Shown here one piece after another: positions 24,941 to 33,816 of a stretch of 64,000 nt of DNA. This DNA is from Streptomyces tuirus (lineage in GTDB: Bacteria; Actinomycetota; Actinomycetes; Streptomycetales; Streptomycetaceae). The DNA lies in contig NZ_AP023439.1 in the NCBI RefSeq assembly GCF_014701095.1, positions 1,724,001 to 1,788,000 of the forward strand, in the 5' to 3' direction. Under the pieces are notes generated by a model. The model searched no databases. It had not been told where the DNA came from and saw only the letters and a list, made by a program, of their open reading frames with translations. Both the position numbers and the translations under genes were made by a program. Within the stretch, counting starts at the first letter, position 1. Every line of letters begins with the position of its first letter.

Positions 24941-26080
24941 ATGGACCTGGCGTTCTCCCCGGCGGACGAGGCGTTCCGCGCCGAGGTCCGGGAGTGGCTG
25001 CACGCGCACGTGCCGCGTGCGCCCCTGCCCTCCCTGGAGACCGAGGAGGGCTTCGCCGCGCACCGCGCTTGGGAGGCGGAGCTCGCCGCGGACCGCTGGT
25101 CGGTCGTCAACTGGCCCTCGCGCTACGGCGGGAGGGATTCGGGGCTGCTGCGATGGCTGCTCTTCGAGGAGGAGTACTGGGCGGCGGACGCACCGGGCCG
25201 CGTCGGCCAGAACGGCATCCAGCTGCTCGCCCCGACCCTCCTCGACCACGGCACCGAGGAGCAGCGGGCCCGGATCCTGCCCCCGATGGCCTGCGGCGAG
25301 GTGATCTGGGCGCAGGCCTGGTCGGAGCCCGAGGCCGGTTCGGACCTGGCGTCCCTGCGGGCGAGGGCCGTGCGCACGGACGGCGGCTGGCTGCTGACCG
25401 GCCAGAAGACCTGGTCCTCGCGGGCCGCGTTCGCCGACCGCGCCTTCGGCCTGTTCCGCAGCGACCCGGACGCGGCGAGGCCCCACCAGGGCCTGACGTA
25501 TCTGATGTTCTCCTTGCGCGCCCCGGGTGTCACGGTCCGCCCGATCGCCCGCCTCGACGGCAAGCCGGCCTTCGCGGAGCTGTTCCTGGACGAGGTGTTC
25601 GTGCCCGACGAGGACGTGATCGGCGAGCCGGGCCGGGGCTGGCGGATCGCGATGGCGACGGCGGGCAACGAACGGGGTCTGATGCTCCGCTCCCCCGGCC
25701 GTTTCCTCGCGTCGGCCCGCCGGCTGGAGGAGCTGTGGCGGCGGCTGGGCCGGCCGGCGTCCGCGCGGGACCGGGTGGCCGACGCCCTGATCGGCGCCCG
25801 CGCCTACCAGCTCTTCACCTACGCGGCCGCCTCCCGCCTGCTGGACGGCGAGGAGGCCGGCCCGGAGTCGAGCCTCAACAAGGTCTTCTGGTCCGAGCTG
25901 GACCTCGCCCTGCACGAGACGGCCCTCGACCTCCTCGGCCCGGAGGGTGAGATGGCGGACACCGACTGGGCGGAGCGGTACGTCTTCGCACTCGCCGGTC
26001 CCCTCTACGCGGGCACGAACGAGATCCAGCGCGACATCATCGCCGAGCGCCTGCTCGGCCTGCCCAAGGGGCGCCGCTGA
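24941..26080 (+). CDS. fadE30: Acyl-CoA dehydrogenase (FadE30-like)
   Basis: 379-residue FAD-dependent acyl-CoA dehydrogenase. SPADEAFRAEVREWL opens the helical domain, WAQAWSEPEAGSDLASL is the FAD/substrate loop, GQKTWSSRAAFADRAF and YLMFSLRAPGVTVRPI form the beta domain, and GTNEIQRDIIAERLLGLP ends the protein. In the KstR2 regulon FadE30 oxidises the HIP-CoA side chain in the first beta-oxidation round. The start is supported by AAGGAGG 7 bases upstream. An acyl-CoA dehydrogenase-like small partner follows 31 bases later, so a heteromeric enzyme is also possible. Confidence 0.82.
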   Translation: MDLAFSPADEAFRAEVREWLHAHVPRAPLPSLETEEGFAAHRAWEAELAADRWSVVNWPSRYGGRDSGLLRWLLFEEEYWAADAPGRVGQNGIQLLAPTLLDHGTEEQRARILPPMACGEVIWAQAWSEPEAGSDLASLRARAVRTDGGWLLTGQKTWSSRAAFADRAFGLFRSDPDAARPHQGLTYLMFSLRAPGVTVRPIARLDGKPAFAELFLDEVFVPDEDVIGEPGRGWRIAMATAGNERGLMLRSPGRFLASARRLEELWRRLGRPASARDRVADALIGARAYQLFTYAAASRLLDGEEAGPESSLNKVFWSELDLALHETALDLLGPEGEMADTDWAERYVFALAGPLYAGTNEIQRDIIAERLLGLPKGRR

Positions 26081-26111
26081 TGCCGGGCGCCGCGTGGAAG
26101 GGGCACCCGTG

Positions 26112-27074
26112 ATGCGCTTCCTCCTCGATGCCGAGCAGCGGGCCTTCGCCGCGTCACTGGACGCCCTGCTGACGGCGGCGGACACCCCGGCGGTGATCCG
26201 GGACTGGAGCCGGGGCGACCACGCGAGCGGGCGGGCGCTGTGGTCCCGCGTGGCGGATACGGGCGTGTTCGCTCTGGCGGTGCCGGAGGCGTACGAGGGG
26301 CTGGGCCCGCGCCCTGTCGAACTGGCCGTCGCGTTCGTCGAGTTGGGCCGCCATGCGGTACCGGGCCCGCTGGTCGAGACGGTCACGGCCGCGGTGCTCC
26401 TCACGGGGGCGGACCCGGGGACCGCCGAGCGGCTGCTGCCGGGACTGGCGTCCGGGGAGCCGATGGCGACGGTGGCGACGAAGGGTGCGCACGCCCTGGA
26501 CGGCGACGCGGCCGCCCTCCGGATCTCCTGGGAGCCCGGCCGCATCCGCCTCTCCCCCGGCCACGGCCCCGTCCGCCCCTCCCTCGACCCCGCCCGTCGT
26601 CTCACCCCGCTCCTCCCCGGCGGTGACCTCCTCGCGATCCCCGCGGACCAGGCCCTCACCTGGGCCCGCCTCGCCACCGCCGCACAGGCCCTCGGCGTGG
26701 GTCTGGCACTCCTCGGCAGAACCGTCGGATACGTCGGGCAGCGCACCCAGTTCGGTGTCCCCGTCGGGTCGTTCCAGGCGGTCAAGCACCGGCTGGCCGA
26801 CGCGAGGATCGCCCTGGAGTTCGCGCGCCCGCTGCTGTTCGGCGCCGCGCTGACCATGGAGCCGGCCGATGTCGCCGCCGCCAAGGTCGCCGCGTGCGAG
26901 GCGGCGTACGGCACCGCGCGCACCGCGCTGCAGTTGCACGGCGCGATCGGCTACACGGCGGAGTACGACCTGTCGCTGTGGCTGACCAAGGCCCGGGCCC
27001 TGCGGACCACCTGGGGCGACCCCGGGGAGTGCCGGGCCCTGGTCGTCAGTGCGGCTGGTGATCGCCGCTGGTGA
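26112..27074 (+). CDS. Short acyl-CoA dehydrogenase-like protein (FadE32/FadE33 type)
   Basis: 320 residues, about 60 shorter than a full acyl-CoA dehydrogenase. The C-terminal helical domain is clear (RTQFGVPVGSFQAVKHRLAD, ALQLHGAIGYTAEYDLSLWL), while the middle beta domain is shortened. Such short members form heterotetramers with a full-length partner in steroid degradation (FadE31-FadE32, FadE31-FadE33). The likely partner is the gene just upstream. A GTG 3 bases earlier is an alternative start. The 3' end overlaps the convergent cytochrome b gene by 29 bases. Confidence 0.78.
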   Translation: MRFLLDAEQRAFAASLDALLTAADTPAVIRDWSRGDHASGRALWSRVADTGVFALAVPEAYEGLGPRPVELAVAFVELGRHAVPGPLVETVTAAVLLTGADPGTAERLLPGLASGEPMATVATKGAHALDGDAAALRISWEPGRIRLSPGHGPVRPSLDPARRLTPLLPGGDLLAIPADQALTWARLATAAQALGVGLALLGRTVGYVGQRTQFGVPVGSFQAVKHRLADARIALEFARPLLFGAALTMEPADVAAAKVAACEAAYGTARTALQLHGAIGYTAEYDLSLWLTKARALRTTWGDPGECRALVVSAAGDRRW

Positions 27075-28704
27075 TCTCCCGGTACTCCTCCACGGTCGGC
27101 TTCTCGATCCGCGCGTCGGGCCCGTACATGGCCTTCGCGAGCCGGGCGCGCAGCCGCTCGGACCGCTTGACCTTGCGGCGGACACCCCGCGCGTCGACCT
27201 CACGCCCGACCTCGTAGGGCGGGTGCTGCTCGTGCTGGGTGAGGGTGTGCAGCTCGGCCGGCGCGAGGGGCTCGTGGACCTCGATGTACTCGCCGGTCGG
27301 CAGCCGTTTGATGGTGCCGGTCTCCCTGCCGTGCAGCACCTTGGCGCGGTCGCGGCGCTGCAGGCCCATGCAGATCTTCTTCGTGACGATGAAGGCGACG
27401 ACCGGCAGCACGAAGACGCCGATCCGCACGAACCAGGTGATCACGTTGATGGACAGATGCAGATGGGTGGCGACGATGTCGTTGCCGCCGCCGATCAGCA
27501 GCACCGCGTACAGGGTCAGCCAGGCCACGCCGAGGCCGGTGCGCACGGGCGCGTTGCGCGGCCGGTCCAGAATGTGGTGCTCGCGTCTGTCGCCGGTGAT
27601 CCACGCCTCGAGGAAGGGGTAGAGGCCGAGGGCGAGCAGGATCAGCGGGAACAGCGAGAAGGGGATGAACACGCCGAGGACGAGCGTGTGCCCCCAGAAG
27701 TTGATCTCCCATCCCGGCATCACCCGGATCAGGCCCTCGGAGAACCCGAGGTACCAGTCGGGCTGGGCGCCGGTGGTGACCAGGTCGGGGCGGTAGGGGC
27801 CGAAGGCCCACACGGGGTTGATCTGGGCGATGGCGCCCATCACCGTCAGGACGCCGAAGACGAGGAAGAAGAAGCCGCCGGCCTTGGCCATGTAGACGGG
27901 CAGGAAGGGCATCCCGACGACCGACCGCTCCTTGCGCCCGGGGCCGGGGAACTGGGTGTGCTTGTGGTAGAAGACCAGGATCAGATGGGCGGTGACCAGG
28001 CCCAGCATGATCCCGGGCAGCAACAGGATGTGGACGGGGTACAGCCGCGAGATGATGTCCTCGCCCGGGAACTCCCCGCCGAACAGGAAGAACGACAGAT
28101 ACGTCCCGACGATCGGGATGGACAGGATCGCGCCCTGCGCGAAGCGGATGCCGGTGCCGGACAGCAGGTCGTCGGGGAGGGAGTAGCCGGTCAGGCCGGT
28201 GATGATGCCGAGCATCAGCAGGGTCCAGCCGAAGAGCCAGTTCAGCTCGCGCGGCTTGCGGAAGGCGCCCGTGAAGAACACCCGCATCATGTGCACCAGC
28301 ATGCCGGTGATGAAGACCAGGGCCGCCCAGTGGTGGATCTGGCGGATCAGCAGCCCGCCTCGCACATCGAAGCTGATGTCCAGCGTGGACTCGAACGCCT
28401 TGCTCATGAGCACGCCGTTGAGCTCCGTGTAGGAGCCGTTGTAGACGACCTCCTGCATGCTGGGCTCGAAGAACAGGGTGAGGTAGACGCCGGTGAGGAT
28501 CAGCACGACGAAGCTGTAGAGGGTGACCTCGCCCAGCATGAAGGACCAGTGGTCGGGGAAGACCTTGCGCATGTTGGCCTTGGCCAGGCCGTAGAGCCCG
28601 AGCCGTCCGTCCGCCCAGTCGGCGAGCTTCTCGCCCTTGCCTGCGGGAGGCCTCCGGTCCACGGAGTCCGTCCCGTACACCCGTCGTGCGCCGTCGTCGC
28701 CCAT
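27046..28704 (-). CDS. Cytochrome b subunit of a bc1-type complex, stand-alone paralogue (QcrB-like)
   Basis: 552-residue membrane protein. It has the two bis-heme His pairs in the first helices (RQIHHWAALVFITGMLVHMMRVFF and PVHILLLPG...AHLILVFYHKHTQFPG), the Qo-site PDWY motif (TTGAQPDWYLGFSEG), about eight to nine helices and an actinobacterial hydrophilic C-terminal tail. It resembles the menaquinol:cytochrome c reductase subunit QcrB. No qcrA (Rieske), qcrC or oxidase genes are adjacent, so this is a duplicate copy away from the main respiratory cluster. ATG start with GGGGAGG 9 bases before it. Confidence 0.85.
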   Translation of the reverse strand: MGDDGARRVYGTDSVDRRPPAGKGEKLADWADGRLGLYGLAKANMRKVFPDHWSFMLGEVTLYSFVVLILTGVYLTLFFEPSMQEVVYNGSYTELNGVLMSKAFESTLDISFDVRGGLLIRQIHHWAALVFITGMLVHMMRVFFTGAFRKPRELNWLFGWTLLMLGIITGLTGYSLPDDLLSGTGIRFAQGAILSIPIVGTYLSFFLFGGEFPGEDIISRLYPVHILLLPGIMLGLVTAHLILVFYHKHTQFPGPGRKERSVVGMPFLPVYMAKAGGFFFLVFGVLTVMGAIAQINPVWAFGPYRPDLVTTGAQPDWYLGFSEGLIRVMPGWEINFWGHTLVLGVFIPFSLFPLILLALGLYPFLEAWITGDRREHHILDRPRNAPVRTGLGVAWLTLYAVLLIGGGNDIVATHLHLSINVITWFVRIGVFVLPVVAFIVTKKICMGLQRRDRAKVLHGRETGTIKRLPTGEYIEVHEPLAPAELHTLTQHEQHPPYEVGREVDARGVRRKVKRSERLRARLAKAMYGPDARIEKPTVEEYREITSGDHQPH

Positions 28705-28814
28705 ACGTCGTCGCCTCCCCGTCGGATCCTTCCCAGCGTGGCACGGCCTCGCGGGCGTGCAAACGGGGCGTGGGCCAAGGGGCGGGGCGGTTGGGCCAGG
28801 GGAGCGAGCCCCGG

Positions 28815-29558
28815 TCAGCGGCTGCCGGGGTGCCTGACGATGCCCTGGGCCCGCGCGGCCACCAGCCACTTCGGGAACTCGCCGACCAGCCGGTCGTACA
28901 GCTCGGTGTCCGAGACCTTCCGGGGGTCCTCCCCCGCGTGGAAGAACCCCGCGTTGTCGACGACCCGCTTGCCCGGCACGGCCAGCTCGTCCAGCTTGCG
29001 CAGGAAGTCGAACTGCTTGCTGCCCGGGTCGCCGAACCCGATGAACTGCCAGAACAGCGGCAGCCTGGCGGCCTTGCACAGGTACCGTTCGGCGGCGAGC
29101 TTGTTGATGGGCCCGCCGTCGGTCTGGAAGACGACCAGGGCGGGCTCGGCCGCCCCGCTGTCGAGGTAGTGGTCGATCACGGCGTCCATCGCCAGGTGGT
29201 AGCTGGTCTTCCCCATGTGCCCGAGCCCGGCCACGATCCGCTCGACCTTCCCCCGGTGGTCGGCGAGCGCGATGTCGGTGACGGCGTCGACGTCGGTGGA
29301 GAAGAACACCACGGGCACGCTGCCGTCGTCGTCCAGGTGCGCCGAAAGACCGAGCACCCGGTCGGCGAGCGCCTGCACACTGCCGTCCTTGTAGTACGGC
29401 TTCATCGAGCCGGAGTGGTCGACCACCAGGTAGACCGCGGCCCGCAGCCCGTCGAGGCCGTGCTTGGTGAGGGACACCCCGGCGCTCTTGTAGAGGTCCA
29501 CCAGGGCGGGAGCGGTCTCCTGGACCTTGGTGAGGCTGATCGCGACCATGGGCCGCAT
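28815..29558 (-). CDS. vWA-domain protein, TerF/tellurium-resistance-like
   Basis: 247 residues. It opens with a short TerD-like strand (MVAISLTKVQETAPALVDLYKSA) and then a von Willebrand A domain with the metal-ion site DHSGSM (47-52), the distal FFSTDVDAVTDI and VFQTDGGP acidic turns. It is likely a cytoplasmic metal-dependent scaffold of the Ter stress family. No other ter genes are adjacent. Two starts are possible, ATG 29558 and ATG 29549 (MVAISLT, which has a GAGAGG site). It lies upstream of the cytochrome b gene on the same strand with a 110-base gap. Confidence 0.8.
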   Translation of the reverse strand: MRPMVAISLTKVQETAPALVDLYKSAGVSLTKHGLDGLRAAVYLVVDHSGSMKPYYKDGSVQALADRVLGLSAHLDDDGSVPVVFFSTDVDAVTDIALADHRGKVERIVAGLGHMGKTSYHLAMDAVIDHYLDSGAAEPALVVFQTDGGPINKLAAERYLCKAARLPLFWQFIGFGDPGSKQFDFLRKLDELAVPGKRVVDNAGFFHAGEDPRKVSDTELYDRLVGEFPKWLVAARAQGIVRHPGSR

Positions 29559-29608
29559 CCTCTCACTCCTCGGCGACCACTCCGATCACTCCTGAACCAC
29601 CGCCCGGT

Positions 29609-30343
29609 TCACTCCTCCTCGACGACCGCTCCGTCGCTCAGCTCCAGCACCCGGTCGGCCAGGCCGAGGAGTTGGGGATCGTGGGTGGCGACGAGGGCCG
29701 TGACGCCCTCGCTGCGGACCACGGCCCTCAGCAGCTCCATCACCGCCAGGCCGGTGGCGGCGTCGAGCTGGCCGGTCGGCTCGTCGGCAAGCAGCAGGGC
29801 CGGGCGGTTGGCGAGGGCCCGGGCGATGGCGACCCGCTGCTGCTGTCCGCCGGAGAGCTCGGCGGGCCGCTGTGTCTCGTGGCCGGCCAGTCCCACCAGG
29901 GCCAGCAGCAGGGCCACCCGCTCCTCGCGCTCGCGCGGCTCGGCCCGGCGCAGCCGCAGCGGCACGCCCACGTTCTCGGCGGCGGTGAGGATGGGGATGA
30001 GCCCGAAGGACTGGAAGACGAAACCGATCCGGTCCCGGCGCAGTTCCAGCAGCTCGCTCTCGCCGAGCGCGGACAGGTCGGTGCCGTCCACCACGACACG
30101 GCCGCGCTGCGGGGAGTCGAGGCCGCCGATCAGATGGAGCAGCGTCGACTTGCCGGAGCCCGACCGGCCCTTGAGGGCGACGAGTTCACCGCGCCGGACG
30201 GCGAAGGAGGCCCCGCGCAGCGCGTGCACGGCCGCGGCCCCCGTGCCGTAGGAGTGGTGCAGGTCCTCCACCCGCAGCATCGGCTCCCCGGGCGGGTCGC
30301 CGGCGAGGGCGGCGCCGGGCCCCGGGCTGGTGTTCTCGGTCAT
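29609..30343 (-). CDS. ABC transporter ATPase (LolD/MacB type)
   Basis: 244 residues. Walker A GRSGSGKST (59-67), Q-loop FVFQSFGLIP, signature LSGGQQQRVAIARAL, Walker B ALLLADEPTGQLD, switch His in VATHD. This subtype pairs with FtsX-like permeases to export or extract substrates rather than import them. It is divergent from two giant FtsX permease genes, its presumed partners, with a 137-base shared promoter region. I chose the ATG at 30343 because the long upstream frame is unconserved; the ribosome site there is weak. Confidence 0.88.
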   Translation of the reverse strand: MTENTSPGPGAALAGDPPGEPMLRVEDLHHSYGTGAAAVHALRGASFAVRRGELVALKGRSGSGKSTLLHLIGGLDSPQRGRVVVDGTDLSALGESELLELRRDRIGFVFQSFGLIPILTAAENVGVPLRLRRAEPREREERVALLLALVGLAGHETQRPAELSGGQQQRVAIARALANRPALLLADEPTGQLDAATGLAVMELLRAVVRSEGVTALVATHDPQLLGLADRVLELSDGAVVEEE

Positions 30344-30480
30344 CACCGCATCCCATAGGAACCGGTCCGCATGGTCAAGAGCGGGACGGCCTGCGTTCGA
30401 ACTCATGTACCGGGCAGGGAACTCCGTGATATGCATGCCGGGTTGGGGGAACTGCGGCTCGCGCAACGGGTGGGGGAAGA

Positions 30481-33400
30481 GTGACGGGCTTACTGCTGCT
30501 GCGCCTGCGCGCGCATCGGCTGCTGCTCACCGCCGCCCTGCTCGCCGTCCTGCTGACCACCTCGGTCCTCGCCGCCCTCACGGCCTACTCCGGCTCCGTC
30601 GGGGACGCGGCGCTGCGCGGCGCGCTGAGCGGCCGGGCCTCGGCCTCCGCCTCCCTCGTCGTCGAGGCGGACGTGCCCCGGGAACGGCGGGACGCGGCGC
30701 AGCAGGCCGTGGTGCGCGGGGCGCGGGACGCGTTCGGCGGGCTGCCGGTGACCGTGCGGAGGCTGGAGCGGTCCGGGCCGTACGCGCTGCCCCGGTCCCT
30801 GCGGAGTGCCGAGGCCCGCGCCGGGGATCCCGACCTCACGCACCTCGCCGCCCTCGACCGGTCCCGGATCGAGCTGCTCTCGGGCACCCTGCCGGGCCCT
30901 GCCCCCGCGTCCCGTACGGCCGCCGTGCCGGTGGCTCTGCCCGAGGCGGCCGCCGACCGGCTGGAGCTGCGGCCCGGGGCGCGGATCACGCTGACCGACC
31001 GGCTGGGCGGCGATCCGCTGCGGGTCCGGGTGACCGGTGTGTACCGGGCGGCCGACAGCTCCGATCCCTACTGGCAGGCCGACCCGCTCGGCGGGCGGGG
31101 TGTCCGCACCGTCGCCTTCACCACGTACGGGCCGCTGCTGACCCACGGGTCGGTGCCCGGCTCGGGCCGGGTCTCCGAGGACGTCACCGGCTGGGTGGCG
31201 ACGGCCGGCTTCAGCACCCTGACGACCGACGGCATCGGCGCGCTGCGTTCGGCGGCGGTCCGCGCGGCCGGGGCGTTGCGCGAGGACCCGGCGCTCGGGG
31301 GCGACGCGGACGTGCGCACGGGGCTGCCCGAGGTGCTCGAGCGGACCGAGCGGGGCCTGCTGGTGTCCCGGTCCACGCTGATGATCGTCTCGGTGCAGTT
31401 GGTGCTGCTCGCCGGGTACGCGCTGCTGCTGGTGGCCCGGCTGCTGGGCGGCGAACGGGCGGGTGAGACCGAGCTGCTGCGGGCCCGGGGCGGATCGCGC
31501 GGGCGGATCGCCGGGCTCGCCGCGCTGGAGGCGCTGCTGCTGGCGGCACCGGCCGCCGTCTGTGCCGCGCTGCTGTCCGGCCCGGTGGCCCGGCTGCTCG
31601 CCCGCTGGTCCTCGCTCGACCGGATCGGGCTGCGGCTCGACACCGCCCCGGTGGGCCTGGTGTGGCTGGTCGCGGGCGGGGTGGCGGCGGCCTGCGCGGT
31701 GGCGGTGGTGGCGCCCGCGCTCGCGGCGACGACCGGAACTCCCGTACGGCTGCGGCGGGTCCGGTCCGCGACGTCGGCCGCGCCCGTGCGGGCCGGGGCC
31801 GACGTGGGGCTGCTGCTGATCGCGGGTGTGGCGTACTGGCAGCTCGACCGGCAGACCGAGGCGACCGGCGGCGGGGTGCTCAGCCGGGACCGGGCCGGGG
31901 AGCTGGGCATCGATCCGCTGCTGGTCGCGGCGCCCGCGCTGGCGCTGCTGGCGGGCACGGTCCTGACGCTGCGTCTGCTGCCGCTCGCGGCCCGGCTCGC
32001 GGAGCGGCGCTCCGCCAGCGGGCGTGGACTGCCGGCGGCGCTGGCGGGCTGGCAGTTCAGCCGTCGCCCGCTGCGCGGGGCGGGTCCGGTGCTGCTGCTG
32101 GTCATCGCGGTGGCGACGGGCATGCTGGCGATCGGGCACGGCGCGTCCTGGGACCGGTCGCAGGACGACCAGGCCGACTTCAGGACGGGTGCCTCCGTAC
32201 GGGTGCTCGACCACCGGCCGGGCAGCCCCGGGCAGACCGGTCTCTACGCGGCGCTGCCCGGCGCCGTGGACGCCGCTCCCGCGCACCGCGCCACGGTGAG
32301 CCTGTCCGGGGACCGCCGGGCGACGGTCCTCGCCCTGGACACGGCACACGCCCGGGACGGAATGCTCCTGCGCGACGACCTCTCCGACGAGCCCCCGGCA
32401 CGGCTGCTGCGGGCCCTGGCGCCGCCCGCGCCGGACCGGGACCGGGCCGTGCGGCTTCCCGACGACACCCGGCGGATCGCCCTCGACGTGCGGATCACCG
32501 ACCAGCGGGCCCGGACCGAGCGCTCCCCCTCCGGTCGCGCACCGCTGCTCACGGCGGTCGTCGAGGACCGGTACGGCATCGCGTACCGGCTGGGTGGCGG
32601 CACCGTCCCGGTGGACGGCCGGGTCCACCGGATCGCGCTCGACCTGGACAAGACCGCCGCGGGCCACCGGGCGGCCCCGGCCGGACCGTTGCGGCTGACC
32701 GGGTTGCAGCTCGACGACACCTCTCCCGCCGACCGCCCCGAACACCACCGGTTCACCGTCGAACGGCTGCTCGCCACCGGCGGCGACGGCTCGGCGCGGA
32801 CCGTCCCGGTGCCTGCCGGGACGCGCTGGCGGGGCAGCCGGGTCGTGACGCAGAACGGCGAGGTCGTCTCCCGTGCGGCCACCAGGCCCGCCGCGTCGGG
32901 GAGCACGCCGCTGGCCGTGTCGTACGGCACCGGCGCCGACCGCGGCGACGGCTACGGCGCCCAGCCGGTCTACACCGTCCGGATCGACACCACCGGGGCC
33001 GAGGTGCCGCGCAGCCTCTCTGCCGTCGCCAGCCGGGACTTCCTGCGAGCGGCGGGAGCCCGGCCCGGCGACAGCATCGACGTACCGCTGTCCGGGGAAC
33101 AACTGCGGGTGCGGATCGTGCGGTCGGTCCAGGAGCTGCCGACGACCGCCACCGACGTGGCCGGGGAGTCCTTGTCCGGCGGGGCGCTGCTGCTCGATCT
33201 GCGGGCCGTCGACGCCGTGCTGGCGCAGCGGGCCGGCACGGCGCTCACCCCCACCGAGTGGTGGGTGAGCACCGCGCCCGGCAAGGAGGCCGAGGTCGCC
33301 GCGGCGCTCAGGGCGCGCCCCGACGTCGAGCCCGGGCAGGTGCTGGTGCGGGACGAGACCGCGGCCGAGCTGTTGCGCGACCCGCTCGGCGCCGGTCCGC

Positions 33401-33816
33401 GCTCGGCACTGGCGGCGGTGGCGGTGGCCGCCGTGGCCCTCGCCGCCGGGGGGTTCGCGGTGAGCGCCGCCGGTGCGCGGCGGGAGCGGTCCGCGGAGTT
33501 CGCGGTGCTGCGCGCCCTGGGTGCGCCCCGCCGGGATCTCGCCCGGCTGGTCGCCACGGAGCAGAGCCTGCTCATCGGTGCCGGACTGCTCGCCGGGCTC
33601 GGCCTCGGCACGGTCCTGACCCGGGCCGTGGTCCCGCTGATCGTGCTGACCTCCGGTGCCGCACGGCCTCTCCCGCCGGTCCTGGTCGAGCTGCCGGTGC
33701 CTCAGGTGGCGCTGCTCGTCGCGGGGGTGGCGGCCCCGCTGCTGCTGATCACCGTCGTGGCGGCGCTGCGCCGTACGGAGCCGGCGGTCGCGCTCCGCCA
33801 CCAGGGGGAGGGCTGA
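30481..33816 (+). CDS. Large FtsX-family ABC transporter permease
   Basis: 1111 residues. An N-terminal membrane helix (~8-35) is followed by a big extracytoplasmic region, then several helix clusters: about 300-340, 350-380, 395-420 and 540-560, and a final FtsX domain near 970-1110 (ALGAPRRDLARLVATEQSLLIGAGLLAGLGLGT). The EAA-like LLRARGGSRGRIAGLAALEA coupling loop near 335 recurs in both halves, which indicates a double FtsX architecture. GTG start with GGGGGAAGA upstream. The stop overlaps the start of the second permease (TGATG). Substrate unknown; lipids, lipoproteins or peptides are usual for this family. Confidence 0.85.
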   Translation: MTGLLLLRLRAHRLLLTAALLAVLLTTSVLAALTAYSGSVGDAALRGALSGRASASASLVVEADVPRERRDAAQQAVVRGARDAFGGLPVTVRRLERSGPYALPRSLRSAEARAGDPDLTHLAALDRSRIELLSGTLPGPAPASRTAAVPVALPEAAADRLELRPGARITLTDRLGGDPLRVRVTGVYRAADSSDPYWQADPLGGRGVRTVAFTTYGPLLTHGSVPGSGRVSEDVTGWVATAGFSTLTTDGIGALRSAAVRAAGALREDPALGGDADVRTGLPEVLERTERGLLVSRSTLMIVSVQLVLLAGYALLLVARLLGGERAGETELLRARGGSRGRIAGLAALEALLLAAPAAVCAALLSGPVARLLARWSSLDRIGLRLDTAPVGLVWLVAGGVAAACAVAVVAPALAATTGTPVRLRRVRSATSAAPVRAGADVGLLLIAGVAYWQLDRQTEATGGGVLSRDRAGELGIDPLLVAAPALALLAGTVLTLRLLPLAARLAERRSASGRGLPAALAGWQFSRRPLRGAGPVLLLVIAVATGMLAIGHGASWDRSQDDQADFRTGASVRVLDHRPGSPGQTGLYAALPGAVDAAPAHRATVSLSGDRRATVLALDTAHARDGMLLRDDLSDEPPARLLRALAPPAPDRDRAVRLPDDTRRIALDVRITDQRARTERSPSGRAPLLTAVVEDRYGIAYRLGGGTVPVDGRVHRIALDLDKTAAGHRAAPAGPLRLTGLQLDDTSPADRPEHHRFTVERLLATGGDGSARTVPVPAGTRWRGSRVVTQNGEVVSRAATRPAASGSTPLAVSYGTGADRGDGYGAQPVYTVRIDTTGAEVPRSLSAVASRDFLRAAGARPGDSIDVPLSGEQLRVRIVRSVQELPTTATDVAGESLSGGALLLDLRAVDAVLAQRAGTALTPTEWWVSTAPGKEAEVAAALRARPDVEPGQVLVRDETAAELLRDPLGAGPRSALAAVAVAAVALAAGGFAVSAAGARRERSAEFAVLRALGAPRRDLARLVATEQSLLIGAGLLAGLGLGTVLTRAVVPLIVLTSGAARPLPPVLVELPVPQVALLVAGVAAPLLLITVVAALRRTEPAVALRHQGEG

